64,000 bases of DNA from Hydractinia symbiolongicarpus. Its lineage: Eukaryota > Cnidaria > Hydrozoa > Anthoathecata > Hydractiniidae. Position 1 is the first letter of the stretch; each line of letters begins with the position of its first letter. The DNA is taken from contig NC_079888.1 in NCBI RefSeq assembly GCF_029227915.1, positions 13,501,001 to 13,565,000 of the forward strand, written 5' to 3'. Of the stretch, positions 23,968-35,900 are shown in pieces. A model generated the notes under the pieces. The model was not told where the DNA came from. It did no database searches and saw only the letters and a list, made by a program, of their open reading frames with translations. A program made the position numbers and the translations under genes.

Positions 23968-26900
23968 ATGGCATGTTTTTGGACACTTGTTGTGTTGGTG
24001 TTAATGAGTTATGTTTCTGCGGATGTCTATTTGCATAGTCCAAGGTAAGAATTTTAGTCTTATGTAGTAGCCAATCATATGTACTGAAGTTCTTTTTCCA
24101 TTGTGTGTTAATGCTGTAAAAATCCTGCTGTGCATTTTAAAATATCAATAATAAGACTTAATCTGTACTTTGTGTTTTATTAACAACACTAGTTGTATGG
24201 CCTATGAAAATACACTTCATTTATAGGAAGGAGAACATTGTCAGAAATACATTTTGATGTCACTCATCACATACCCTTTGATATAAAAACTTATTTGATT
24301 GTTTTTGTTCCTCAGTAATTAATATTAATTAGTATTAATAGAGAATATTGTAAATATTATGAAGTAACTTATAACTACATCATTTGCTCACAAAACACGT
24401 CTGGCATAACCCAAATCTCTTCATGCATGCATTTTATTTTCATTTCCTCTATATTTACAAGATTCACTTTCACTTATGATTTATTTATGTATTGCTAATT
24501 GATTTTTTTATATTGTATATTAATTATACATTTATTTGGAAAAACAGAGACTAAGAGAGGTAAATGTGGTGTAGTTGGATTTTTTAGAAAAAACCACATG
24601 GACTGTAGAGGAAGAAAAGATTTACATATATAAAATGAAATCAATTCTCTTTGGTTTCTATTATCGCCCCCTGAGACTTCAAAGTTTTTACATAGACTTT
24701 GACATGTTAATTGACCAGCAATTACAAACCGTTAACCTGCAGAAAAAAGAAACAATTATCTTAGACCATTTCAATTTAAACTCTTTAAATCACAACTTAA
24801 AGAACATACTAAACTCTCTTGGTTATAAACAAATTGTAAAAAAATCAACTAGAAAAACATGTCAACAATAATTGTTCTCATTTACACGAACTTACCATCT
24901 AATCTTTCATCACCTAATGTTTTACCACTGTCCTTAAGCGATCACAATATAATTTTGGCAGTAAAAAGCATCAAATTAAACATAGTCCTTTTACAATTAA
25001 GTGAAAAGATTAACGAAATTATAGTATGAAAACATGTGCGAAGAAGTTAACAAAACAAATTGGAATAACGTATGCAACGCAACTAATGTAAACTCAGCAG
25101 TTGAAATTTTAATAAAAAGCTATCATTTTAAAAAATATTACCACTTATCTGTTCAGTCATCGTCATTGAATAATATAAATATTATCATGTCATGAACAAG
25201 CGAGTATATTCTAGGCTACGTTTCGATCCTGTTTCCATGATTTTTAAACGATCTACGGCGATCTTTTTGCTTTCTACGATCCTGTGTTCATGATTTTTAT
25301 ACGATTTACGGCAATATTTTTGCTTCCTACGATGCCATGGAGACTATCCCTAAAGTCCTTAGATAATAAGTCTAATTAAAATAAACAAACTTTGTATAAC
25401 GAAACGAAATTCATAATTGATAAAAAAAATTCAAGATAAAGACTATATATAATAGTCCAATTATATCTAATAAACGAACTTTGTATAAGCAAATTTTTAT
25501 ATGAACTTCTTCGAATTGATACGAACTACATACAAACTTTATTTTAAATGATATGAACTTTATACGAACTTTTAATTTTGATGATACGAAAAAGTTTGTA
25601 TTAAGAATAAAACGATACACGAATTATACGAACTATGTACGAACATTTTGAGACAATCCCTAAGAGACTTATATGGTAGTTTGTTTTTGCTTTTTTGATT
25701 TGTGCATTGGGTCTGTTCTAACAAACTTTGCATGAGGTACAGTTTCTTTCTGAAGTTGCTGATCATGTTCATTCATAAGCTTTTTTAGATCGGCATTCAG
25801 CCATTTACATGGCTTGCCTTTTACGATTTTACGAATAGTAGGTGCATGTTTGTCAAAAACAAAACAAAAAAAACTGATAGCTTTTTTGAATAATATAAAA
25901 ATTATCATGTCATGAACAAGCGAGTTTATTCTAGGCTACGTTTCGACAGCTACAGCTGTCATCGACGGGCAATGATCGTAATCATCTTTGGCTATTTATT
26001 ATTTGAAGAGATAATTAGAGGATCAAAATATTGTGAGAATGTATATAGTCTTAAGGTTCCACACAAGATCTTAGGTTGTCTCTCCAATAGCCTAGCCCGA
26101 TTCTTAATTTGCACTTACTTATAAAAATATGTAGCTGGGTGCATTGAATGCACAGAGTATTAATGCACACTTCACTCAATTAACAGTTGATTTTCATAAA
26201 AACATTTGTCCTCAACGGGATTGTGAACACAACCATGCAGAAGCATGATTGAAACACAATCTATAGCCATTTAATAAATTGAGTTTAAAAGAGAATTTAT
26301 AAGACTAATCTCTGTTGTTTATATAACAATGAGGCTGAGAATGGCTGAAATTAGGAAAGAAGTGGAGATCACACCAGGCCAATCCACTGACATGCAAAAC
26401 CAGAACATGAGGAAATAACTGTACAACCAACAAAATTACCCAAAGTGCAAAATAGATTAAAACAATATCAAGATGTGAAAATTTGAAGTGCCTAAACCTG
26501 AAGTTAAGTTTCCAAATGCTAAGGAAATTGAAAGAATTTCTATGCTTACTTTTCTGTGCTGCTTATGCTGAGAAAACCTAAATGAAAGGCCTAATTTTAC
26601 AGAAGTAACAATAGGGCTGATATTAAAAACAAAATTTAGCGACATAAATTTCATGACATTAAAGTGACATGCCTGACTTAAGATACCTTAACTAACTAGT
26701 TTAAAGAAACATATACATGGTCGTCCAGCATATATATTTTTATGATAATATTTCGACCTTCGTATTGGAGGTCTTCATCAGACTATACAAAATTATTTAA
26801 CGGTTGTCATTACATTGACATCAAATCGACGTCACTGCAACGACTTTCGTTTAAGGTACGCAAACATTGGCTTCCAGAATTTTGTCGTCACATACTGATG

Positions 26901-29900
26901 GAAGTCGTTGCAGTGACGTTGATTTGACCATGTATATGTTTCTTAAGTATTAACATACGTTTACATGAACATGTCATTTAAAGAGTTAATCACACACAGC
27001 TATGGAGATGAAACCTACAAACTAACCAACAATTTGAAAATAAAAAAGACCAAGAAAGCAAAACTAAAGAAACAAATTATATTCCTGAATAGATGCGTTG
27101 CCCACAACACAATACCAAAATCTATGCGTGTACGACGTCCAATCAAGTCAAGAGGTGGAAGAAACCTAACAGATAAGTACTGTTTTGAACTTCTTCTATG
27201 TGCAAAGAATATCGCAAAGTCAAAATTTTTCCAAACAGCTGAACGACTCGAGTTAATCAGAGAAAAACTTAGTGCAGTACTATCAGCAGAACACATGACC
27301 CTTGTAGATAATGTTACAAATAAACCTGAAAATAATAAAACTTTTGAAAGTTAGAAAATACAATTAAAAGCGAAATTCAAAAAACGGGTAATGTTCAGCA
27401 TCAAACCGAAAACCTCCAACCTTCAACTTTAAAACCTGTGACGCTTAACCTTTTGCAGACTGAGATAACCAGACATCATAAAGAACTGCTACATCTTGGT
27501 CCGAAATTCGTTCCAATAAAACCTAAGATCCCGTACATGGACATAATCTCAAGAACGGAATCCGCAGCTTTAAAGTTACCGTACGAAAAGAAAGACGAAA
27601 CTCTGGCCATGAAACTCAGACAGAACGTTTTAAGAGATCTAAAAATGACAAAACCACCAAGAGGAAACCTAACCTCAGACCAAAGAAAAGCATTAAGAGA
27701 ATTGCGATCGGACGAAATTATTTCCATTTACCCCTATGATAAAGGAGCTGGAATGGCACGAATTGAGAAAAATGAAGCAATCATGAAGATAGAAGAACAA
27801 ATGCCTGTCTAAGTGTTACTTTATATGGGAAGATAAAATCTACCTTCTTCAAAACTCGGGTCCAATTGGCCTAGCTCTTATGGTTGTTGTTGCAGAGGCG
27901 TTTCTTCAATATCACGAAAGAAATGCAATTAGTGTTGCCCTCCAACGTAATCCACCTGTTGCACCGAAATCGTTTAAAAGATATGTTGACGACAGCCATG
28001 CCAGGTTTGAAAAACTTGAAGAAGCCAAATCGTTTCAAAACATTTTGAACAAACAAAATGACAACATAAAATACACGATGGAAATTCAAGAACTGACAAA
28101 ATCACTACAGTTCTTAGACCTAAACATTCAAAATTGTGATGGATGCTACAAATTCAAGATCCACAGAAAAAACGCTATTACCAATGTACAGGTGAAACCG
28201 CACTCTGGGCACGACCCTAAAATCTTGAAAGGTATCTTTATAGTTTTTCTTAACAGAGCCTATACCATCTGCAAAGGACAACATCTGGAAGAGGAAATTC
28301 AATTTTTAATTAAGTCTTTTACGGAAAATGGGTATAATGAAGTAGAACTAACAAAAATCGAAAGTTCTTATCGACAAAAACGAAACGAAAAGCAAGACAA
28401 CAGAGACGGACAGCAGCAACAAGATTTAAGGATAGTATCATTGCCCTGGGTACCAGGATTGAGTCCAAAATTACATAAGTCATTTCGCAAAGCCGGCTAT
28501 AAAACTGTCTTTAAAAGCTCTGCTAATCTTCAGACAATATTGACATCGAAAAACAAATGCCAACTACCACCACTAAGTCAATCCGGCGTATACATTATCC
28601 CATGCAAATGCGGCAAAAAATATGTCTGGAAACGAAGTTAAGAATTGCTACCCGCTTTAAACAACACAAAGACACCATCATTAAAGAAAAGTGGAGCGTT
28701 TCAGGAGTTTCATTTCACTCTAGTTCTTGTAATGCTGGTTATGATTGGGACTCTGCGAAAATGCTAAAACAAGAATTTAATAAATTTAATCGTAAGGTAC
28801 GCAAGCATTGGAAATACAGTTCCAGGACACGTCACCGCATAGTGAATATGGCCTTAATCTAGACGATGGTCAGTATGTGACGACGAAATTCTGGAAGCCA
28901 ATGTTCGCGTACCTTTAACGGAAGACGTTGCAGTGACGTCGATTTAATGTCAATGTAATGACAACCGTTAAATAATTTTGTATAGTCTAATGAAGACCTC
29001 CAGTACGAAGGTCGAAATATTACCATAAAAATACATATGCTGAACGACCATGTGTATGTTTCTTTAAAGTATTAACATACGTTCACATGAACATGTCATT
29101 TAAAGAATTAACTAACTAATGTTTTTGATATTCTTCTAGCATTTGAGAAGAAGCAAATTTGAAAGCAAACATGATCAAATGTTTAATATACATTCCCTTA
29201 TACTTTTGAAAATAAACCCCTCTTACTACCATAGATGTTTGCTAATATGGGTAGAATTCCCCAAATTGGTAAGACTGGCCATTTTTATTTTATTTTTTTT
29301 TGTTAAAAGTGTTTATTGTTATTTTGTTTAGGGGGAGTAATAACCGGTTAGACGAAAGAGGAAGAGCAAGAGCTAATGCACAAAGGTGTGTAGAGTATAT
29401 TTTTAAATTTTAATTTTAGGCTCAACATTTAAATTTTAAAACTATTACCACTTATCTGTTCAGTCATTGTCATTGAATAATTTAAATATTATCATGTCAT
29501 GAACAAACAAGTTTATTCAGGCTACGCTTCGACAGCTACAGCCACCATGATGCCACTATCTGCTTAAAATTTAATTAGTTTTTGTTCTAGAGCAAATTTT
29601 TACATTCTGTTTGAAGTTTCTGAAAGCTAAATAAAAGTTATTTAACATATTTTCCGGTTTTCACATGGATCGCTAAAAACATTGCCATAAATTCCCTGAA
29701 AAACCGTTTTTCCGATTTTTGGGTAAAACCCGACAAAATCGGGAAATCAAATTAGTCACGTGTCCAAACTATAAAAATAGTTCTTGGTGAAACAAAGTGG
29801 TGTTACAAGTGTCTTTAGCGTCAGGTACATGCTAATTTGTGGCGGTCTTCATGCCCTAAGTGTCAGGCACAGAGACAGGTAAGATGCCATGACCATCAGA

Positions 29901-32900
29901 TGCATTGTCATGACCTAAGTGTCAGGCTCATTGCCCTGTCTTGAGCGTCGGACACATGCTGATTAATGGCAGTTTTTGTACCATGTGTGTCAGGGTAACA
30001 GTTAAAAGGCCCTGATTGTGAGGCTCATTAAAATATTCTGAGTGTCAGGCAGATAATAAAAACTAGCGGTTTTCGTGTCTTGAGTGTCAGGCACATGAGA
30101 CAGTTAAGATGCCCTGAGTGTCAGCTGCTAATGCATCCTGTGAAGTGGAGTATTATTATTGGTATTATATCACTATATCCAAGAGGCTATAGTGATATAA
30201 TACCATGGTTAAGATGGCCTGACTGTCAGGTACATGTTTGCATACAGCTTTCAAACACATTAGTTGCCTTAATGGCTAATGAAGCAGGACCAGCATCCCA
30301 ATCAATATAAATTAGGGGCTATGTACAGGCTACTTGTTTTTACCTCTGGACTAACACCTTGACAAGACAAGAGCCAGACGAATTTACGGGTACTGAGTTT
30401 CTATAGACAGCCCTTCATAGTCGAGACATTAGTAGAACCCAGGTGCTTTTCAGGCAAATGCGAATAATCTCCTTTGCAACCTAGGCCAAGTTTATAGCTG
30501 GAAACTAAGCGCAAGTGGTAAAAGCTGTACTTCAGTCACCACAATTGACATGTTTAAAACTTCCAGTTTAGCTTTATTCAAACTTATGTGTATGCACTAT
30601 TAAGTTTAAGTATTTTTTAATATAATAAAAAAGTGAGGCAATAATTTAACTTTTTTATAGAATGTTTGACTCTCAAAACAACAATAGAGGAGGCTACAAT
30701 GTTGGTAGTTTGTATTATTATGAAGGTTCTGAACTACCTATCGAATGGACCAATCAGCACTCTTGTGGTGAGAAAAACGCCCACTGTGAGCTTGTTGTGC
30801 AATATATGTGCGATGATCAGTTAAGAGATGGTTCAACTACAGTGTAAGATTTTTTGATGTTTTGTTCGCTATAAACCATATCCATATTACTTCCTACCTG
30901 TAAAAAAAAACAATTTTTTGGGTGATTTAACATAGATATTTGTGGTGGAAACATTATGAAAATTATTAATTCTCCCAATTGCTTTCAAATTTTACTACCT
31001 GTGTTGTCTTTTTTAAGTCCAGGCCTGAACTGCGAACTTAAACTGTACAGTTTGAAGGTCAATTGTATATTCACAGAATTATAAATTTTTAAAATGATAC
31101 ATATCAATGGGCAATAAATGTTTACAAATCTTGTTTAGCTTATGTAATCTCTTTTATGTTCCATATTTTATGATTTATTTTTCTTTTCTAGAACAATACC
31201 TGATCAGCGAGGTAGATGTAAAAACTACGATTGCAATACAGATGTGAGGTAGTGTACAGGACAACAGATTTAAAAATACTACTACTACTGCAAAAATCCA
31301 TGGGAATTCGTCCACTGCTACCACCGTCTACTATTTTTGACTGACAGCTGGAAGGTGGAGAATGTCTACTTTAATTTTTATATATCTTTTTTTGCAGATA
31401 TGGCATGAATGAAAATTACGGCTGGTATCGGAATTGTAAATATCGAAAGCGCAACAAGGGTTTATTTACAGCAGACCAGGTGTGTAAATTTTAAATCTGC
31501 AATATTAGTTATTTTTTAATTCTCCCAACCTATTGTTGAACAAAAACATAATCTTACACAAGAAAGGATTAATGGTTTTATGAAACACTGTTATATGTAC
31601 ATATTTTCATATGCAAGTTGCCATCGCCACAAGGAATAAAAAATATGTTTAGGGGTACCTACATGGAAAATAATGTCTGCCCCTCAATTGGTCATGTATA
31701 AGCTTAGAATCTATGCCTGTTCACATCAGGTTTTACTTAGATGTGTCATCTTGCAACTATCCACAATCATTATTCATTATTCTTTAACAACCTTTTTAAA
31801 TTCAAATACAATATCTCATTTTTCATTTATGTAGAAATTAAAAGGTGAAACTGCAAAATATACACGACAAAATCCAGGAGGTACAAGAAGAGGTTACGAA
31901 TGTCCTGAAGAAAGAGATTATTATCCATATTGGCACCCAACACCATGGAAGGTTTGTTTTATATTTCGTTTGTATGTTTGTAATTACTCTCATCTATTTA
32001 CAAAGGAGTTTATTGGTTCAGTCATTTTTGTTTGTTTGTTGGAAAAAAAATGTCATTATTTGTCAACTGCCGTGTTACAATCCGAGATAGTGACTTTAGG
32101 CGATGGAAAGGTTATTTGCATAACACAATCTTCCAGAATATAATATACTCTAAGCTATAATTTTTTTTAAATAATGCCATGTCTTTTTTAAATAAAAACT
32201 AAGAATAAACAAAGAATTATAAAACTGTAAAAAATTGCAAAAAGTTTACGTAATATGCACTATGTAGTTTTAAACACATTTTTCTAAATGTTTTTTGAAT
32301 TATAAATTGATGGTAGTTGATCCGCATGTGAATTTACTTTCTTTGAGACAGTCCACAGTTCTTTTTTTTTCTTACGTTTCATGGTTGTCAAATTTGTGGA
32401 GAATATTTCTTTTAGGAACGCATAATAACTATTCATTCATGTGTTAAGCAAGTTACAAAATGTTTTATCATTTTTGACGATCCCATTCGAATGACTGACT
32501 CTTAACAATCTCCACCATAACAATAACTATGCAACATTCTCTGACAGATACATTTCTAGTATTGTTCGAACTAACTTGCCTCAAACGCTTTCTATACATT
32601 CTAAAGATGACTTTGAAAGACTAACAACACTGCACTGAAAGAGTAGGGATTCAAACCTGGCAATTCTACATGCTACATGCATGCTACATGCTCTACACAC
32701 CTACTACAATTCTACATGCAAGAAAATTTGGAGTGAAACTTTCAACCTTTTATTTACTACATTAATAGTTTTTGGATGGCTATAAATTTAGACAATATGC
32801 AGGTCTAAAATTTTTAACATCCGAAAATTTTTATTGTCAGGAAATTTATGTGTTCTGAACTACTTGTAAATGCAAAAAAAGCATACAAGAAAAAGATTAA

Positions 32901-35900
32901 ATCTATTTTTTTTTCATTTTTTGGTCAAGGTCAATCACAAGTAACTTTTTTGATCCAATAAAAAATCATTTTAAATAGCAGGAACATATTTTTCCATTAA
33001 AGGACCTATTTTAAGCTTAGTGGAAACTTTACGGTTGAACAAAGAGACGTCTTAAGACCGGCCTAAAATAGGGCCAAAAAAGTTTAGTGATTAATGTAAC
33101 TAAAGGTACTTCTGTTTAATTTAAGTGGATATGATATGATAGAAATTTATATATATAAAGATTTTTTTGTGTAGTTTATAAAAATAAAAATGTTAGATTT
33201 TTGTATAAAGATTATGATTGATGGAACCTAAAGAAAAACAAAGTATTAATTTATACATATCAAGATTACATAGCCTCAAAAAAACAACTTCTTTCTTTCT
33301 TAGGATATTGCTATTTTGACCAACAATGTTACACATTGTGAAAAATATCAAAGTGAGAGTCAAAACGTGAAAGACAAATATTCGTGTGTTCCACCAGAAG
33401 GATACATCGACTTCTTGGTGAAAGCAAGAGGTCCGAAAAAAGATAGAAAACCAATTCCGATAACCAAGGAAGAATGCGAGGTACTTGTTTATTCTTTGCA
33501 AAGTGATGTATATGGAGAGTATGGCTTCTGTTACTTAATCGGGGTGGTCAGATATCCTGTGACTTCTAATTAACCTATAAAATGGGTTAAAAAAGCTCTA
33601 TTGTTTTTACCATCGTCAAATTTATGTTATTTTTTCCCACTAATCCTCTTGTGTTTTTTTTTAATGCTTAACCTGAGCATGACTTGTTTCAGGTTCTCAT
33701 AAATAATGCTTTTTTTCCTTATAAATCTAAATAAGCACGATTCCTTTTCAATATGTTTTTCTAGGTATGCCCCTAAGTTTTACTATACAATCACAAATTT
33801 CTTAGCTGGCTGTAATAGTGTAACATAAAATTTCGCTAGTACCAGTTCACCGTATTAATCAGTCTAAGCTTGTCTCTATGCGAAATTTTTCATTTTGGTT
33901 TTGACTGCAACATATACTACAGAAAAAGTTAGAAATCAACCAACCTTTTATATTCCTGTACACCTGATTCTACTTGGTCCTCGTAATGTACACGAGACTT
34001 AAAATTTGTATACCAAGTATTTTTTTATCCCAACTATTATTTTATACCAAGTATTATTTTATACCAAGTATTATTTTATACCAAGTATTATTTTATATCA
34101 AGTATTATTTTATACCAAGTATTATTTTATACCAAGTATTATTTTATATCAAGTATTATTTTATACCAAGTATTATTTTATACCAAGTATTATTTTATAC
34201 CAAGTATTATTTTATATCAAGTATTATTTTATACCAAGTATTATTTTATATCAAGTATTATTTTATACCAAGTATTATTTTAACGTTTCATACAATTTTT
34301 CCTATAAAATCTTAGAAGGATTCTAAATTCCAAATGAGCTATTTGTAAATTAATATTTTTTGCTATAATATTTTTCGCTTTCTTCTACCTGAATACAGGC
34401 AAGCTATAATTATTTGGAGAAAACAGTTTCTAAGCAAAAAGAATTACGTATTGCCCTGTTGTTTTGTTAGAAAATCAGTTATCCTATTGGTTCGAACATC
34501 ACCGCTAAATGGGTGAAAACATCATCGTGGGGATTGCCACCACCAGATTGTTTTTTATCACCAAAATCACGTGATAATCATAATGGGAATGGACCAGGTG
34601 GATTTCCAAACATGTTCAACTGGACAATATTAGACACACCACATGAACATTGCACACTGAGGTTGCGATACAACATTTCAACAGCTGATTATGATGGGAT
34701 GACAACAACTGCAAGTAATAATGCTGTCGGTGAGTGATCGGATGTGTTAATGTTGATTGTCAATTTGTTGGAAGTCAGAGTATCTATTTGATACTCACCC
34801 CTGACATTTGTTTGTACGTTTATGTTGTTTAACGTAACCGTTACATATTGACGTTAGTTAAGTTGGCCGTACAAAACTCTAAGTAACTAGCCAACTTGTG
34901 CATATTGAGCTGCTGGTGGTTTTTCAAATAGTCAGAAAAAACATTCAATACAAATCTTTTACTGCAGTAATGTACTGATTAGCATCTGGTTGGTGGAGAA
35001 AGGGCTAAAAAGGAAGTTCAAAAATAACAAAGCAACCTCCTTCCCCCCTTGACCAATGCAGAGTTACGATAAAAATCATGTTCGTTTGTTTCTTTAAGGC
35101 AAGGCATATGCTAAATTGGATATTGGTTCCTTGGTTGGTCTTTCTGAAGAAGAAGCAGTTAAACGTGGCTATGTATTCAAAAACAATCCAACAATAAACC
35201 CGTTATTTGCGGGAGATAAAGACAACAGCATTGGTACAAAACTACAACTACAGCTTGCTATAAACACAGCGCAATATGGAAGAACGTTTCAAGATAGGTA
35301 CGTATGTATGTATATAGGGGTGTGAGTCATTCGAAGCAGGTATTGTATGATGTATCTATAAATTTTTAATTAAGGGATTTTGAAGTAGATACACCATTTA
35401 TAAGAACATGCAATATTTACCAGCATTGACTGTATGAAGTTGACATAAATAAATACAACTGATTGGTTGTTTAAAAATAAGCGCAGTTGTTTTTTTTTTA
35501 TATTTTTACTATTCTACATAGATCGCATTCATTCGCAATCCGCTCACGCCTTGCAAAATTAAAAGGCGCGAAAATTCACAACCTCAATGTTCGAGGTAAG
35601 CGAGGCAACATCGTACAAGTTTATCCAGCTGTTGAATATGACTTCGTACCAAACAGACTATCTGCAAGTGTTGGAGATCATATTCACTTTCAGTAAGAAA
35701 AAAATTTTGATGTTGATTTTGCATGATGTCTAACTTGCGATAGCAACTATATATAAAATCTTTGTTGAGCGTGCTTGTGTGATCGTACGTTTTACTAATC
35801 AAAATATTCTGTTTTCACAGATGGACTGGTTCGAACACAAATCCCAACAATAACGACGGACAGGGATTGGCTGGAACTGATCGCAGCAATGTTGTTTTGT

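Larger units (their letters stand above)
26699..29107 (+). mobile_element. Penelope-like element 1 (2,409 bp, internally deleted)
   Basis: An 11-bp direct repeat TTAACTAACTA (26688-26698 and 29108-29118) flanks the element. The left end (about 26699-26900) is an inverted copy of the 3' terminal region (about 28890-29070). A further direct copy, starting with CCATGTATATGTTTC near 26930, includes the first codons of the ORF and is repeated at 29047-29107. Direct plus inverted pseudo-LTRs are typical of Penelope-like elements. The coding part has the PLE N-terminal region, part of the reverse transcriptase and a GIY-YIG region. It lies in intron 1 of the DD3-3-like gene in the same orientation. 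Confidence 0.75.

Noticed and set aside
33974-34326. Two open frames with [15 protein letters not shown]-like repeats
   Set aside because: Pure translation of the 17-bp intronic minisatellite.
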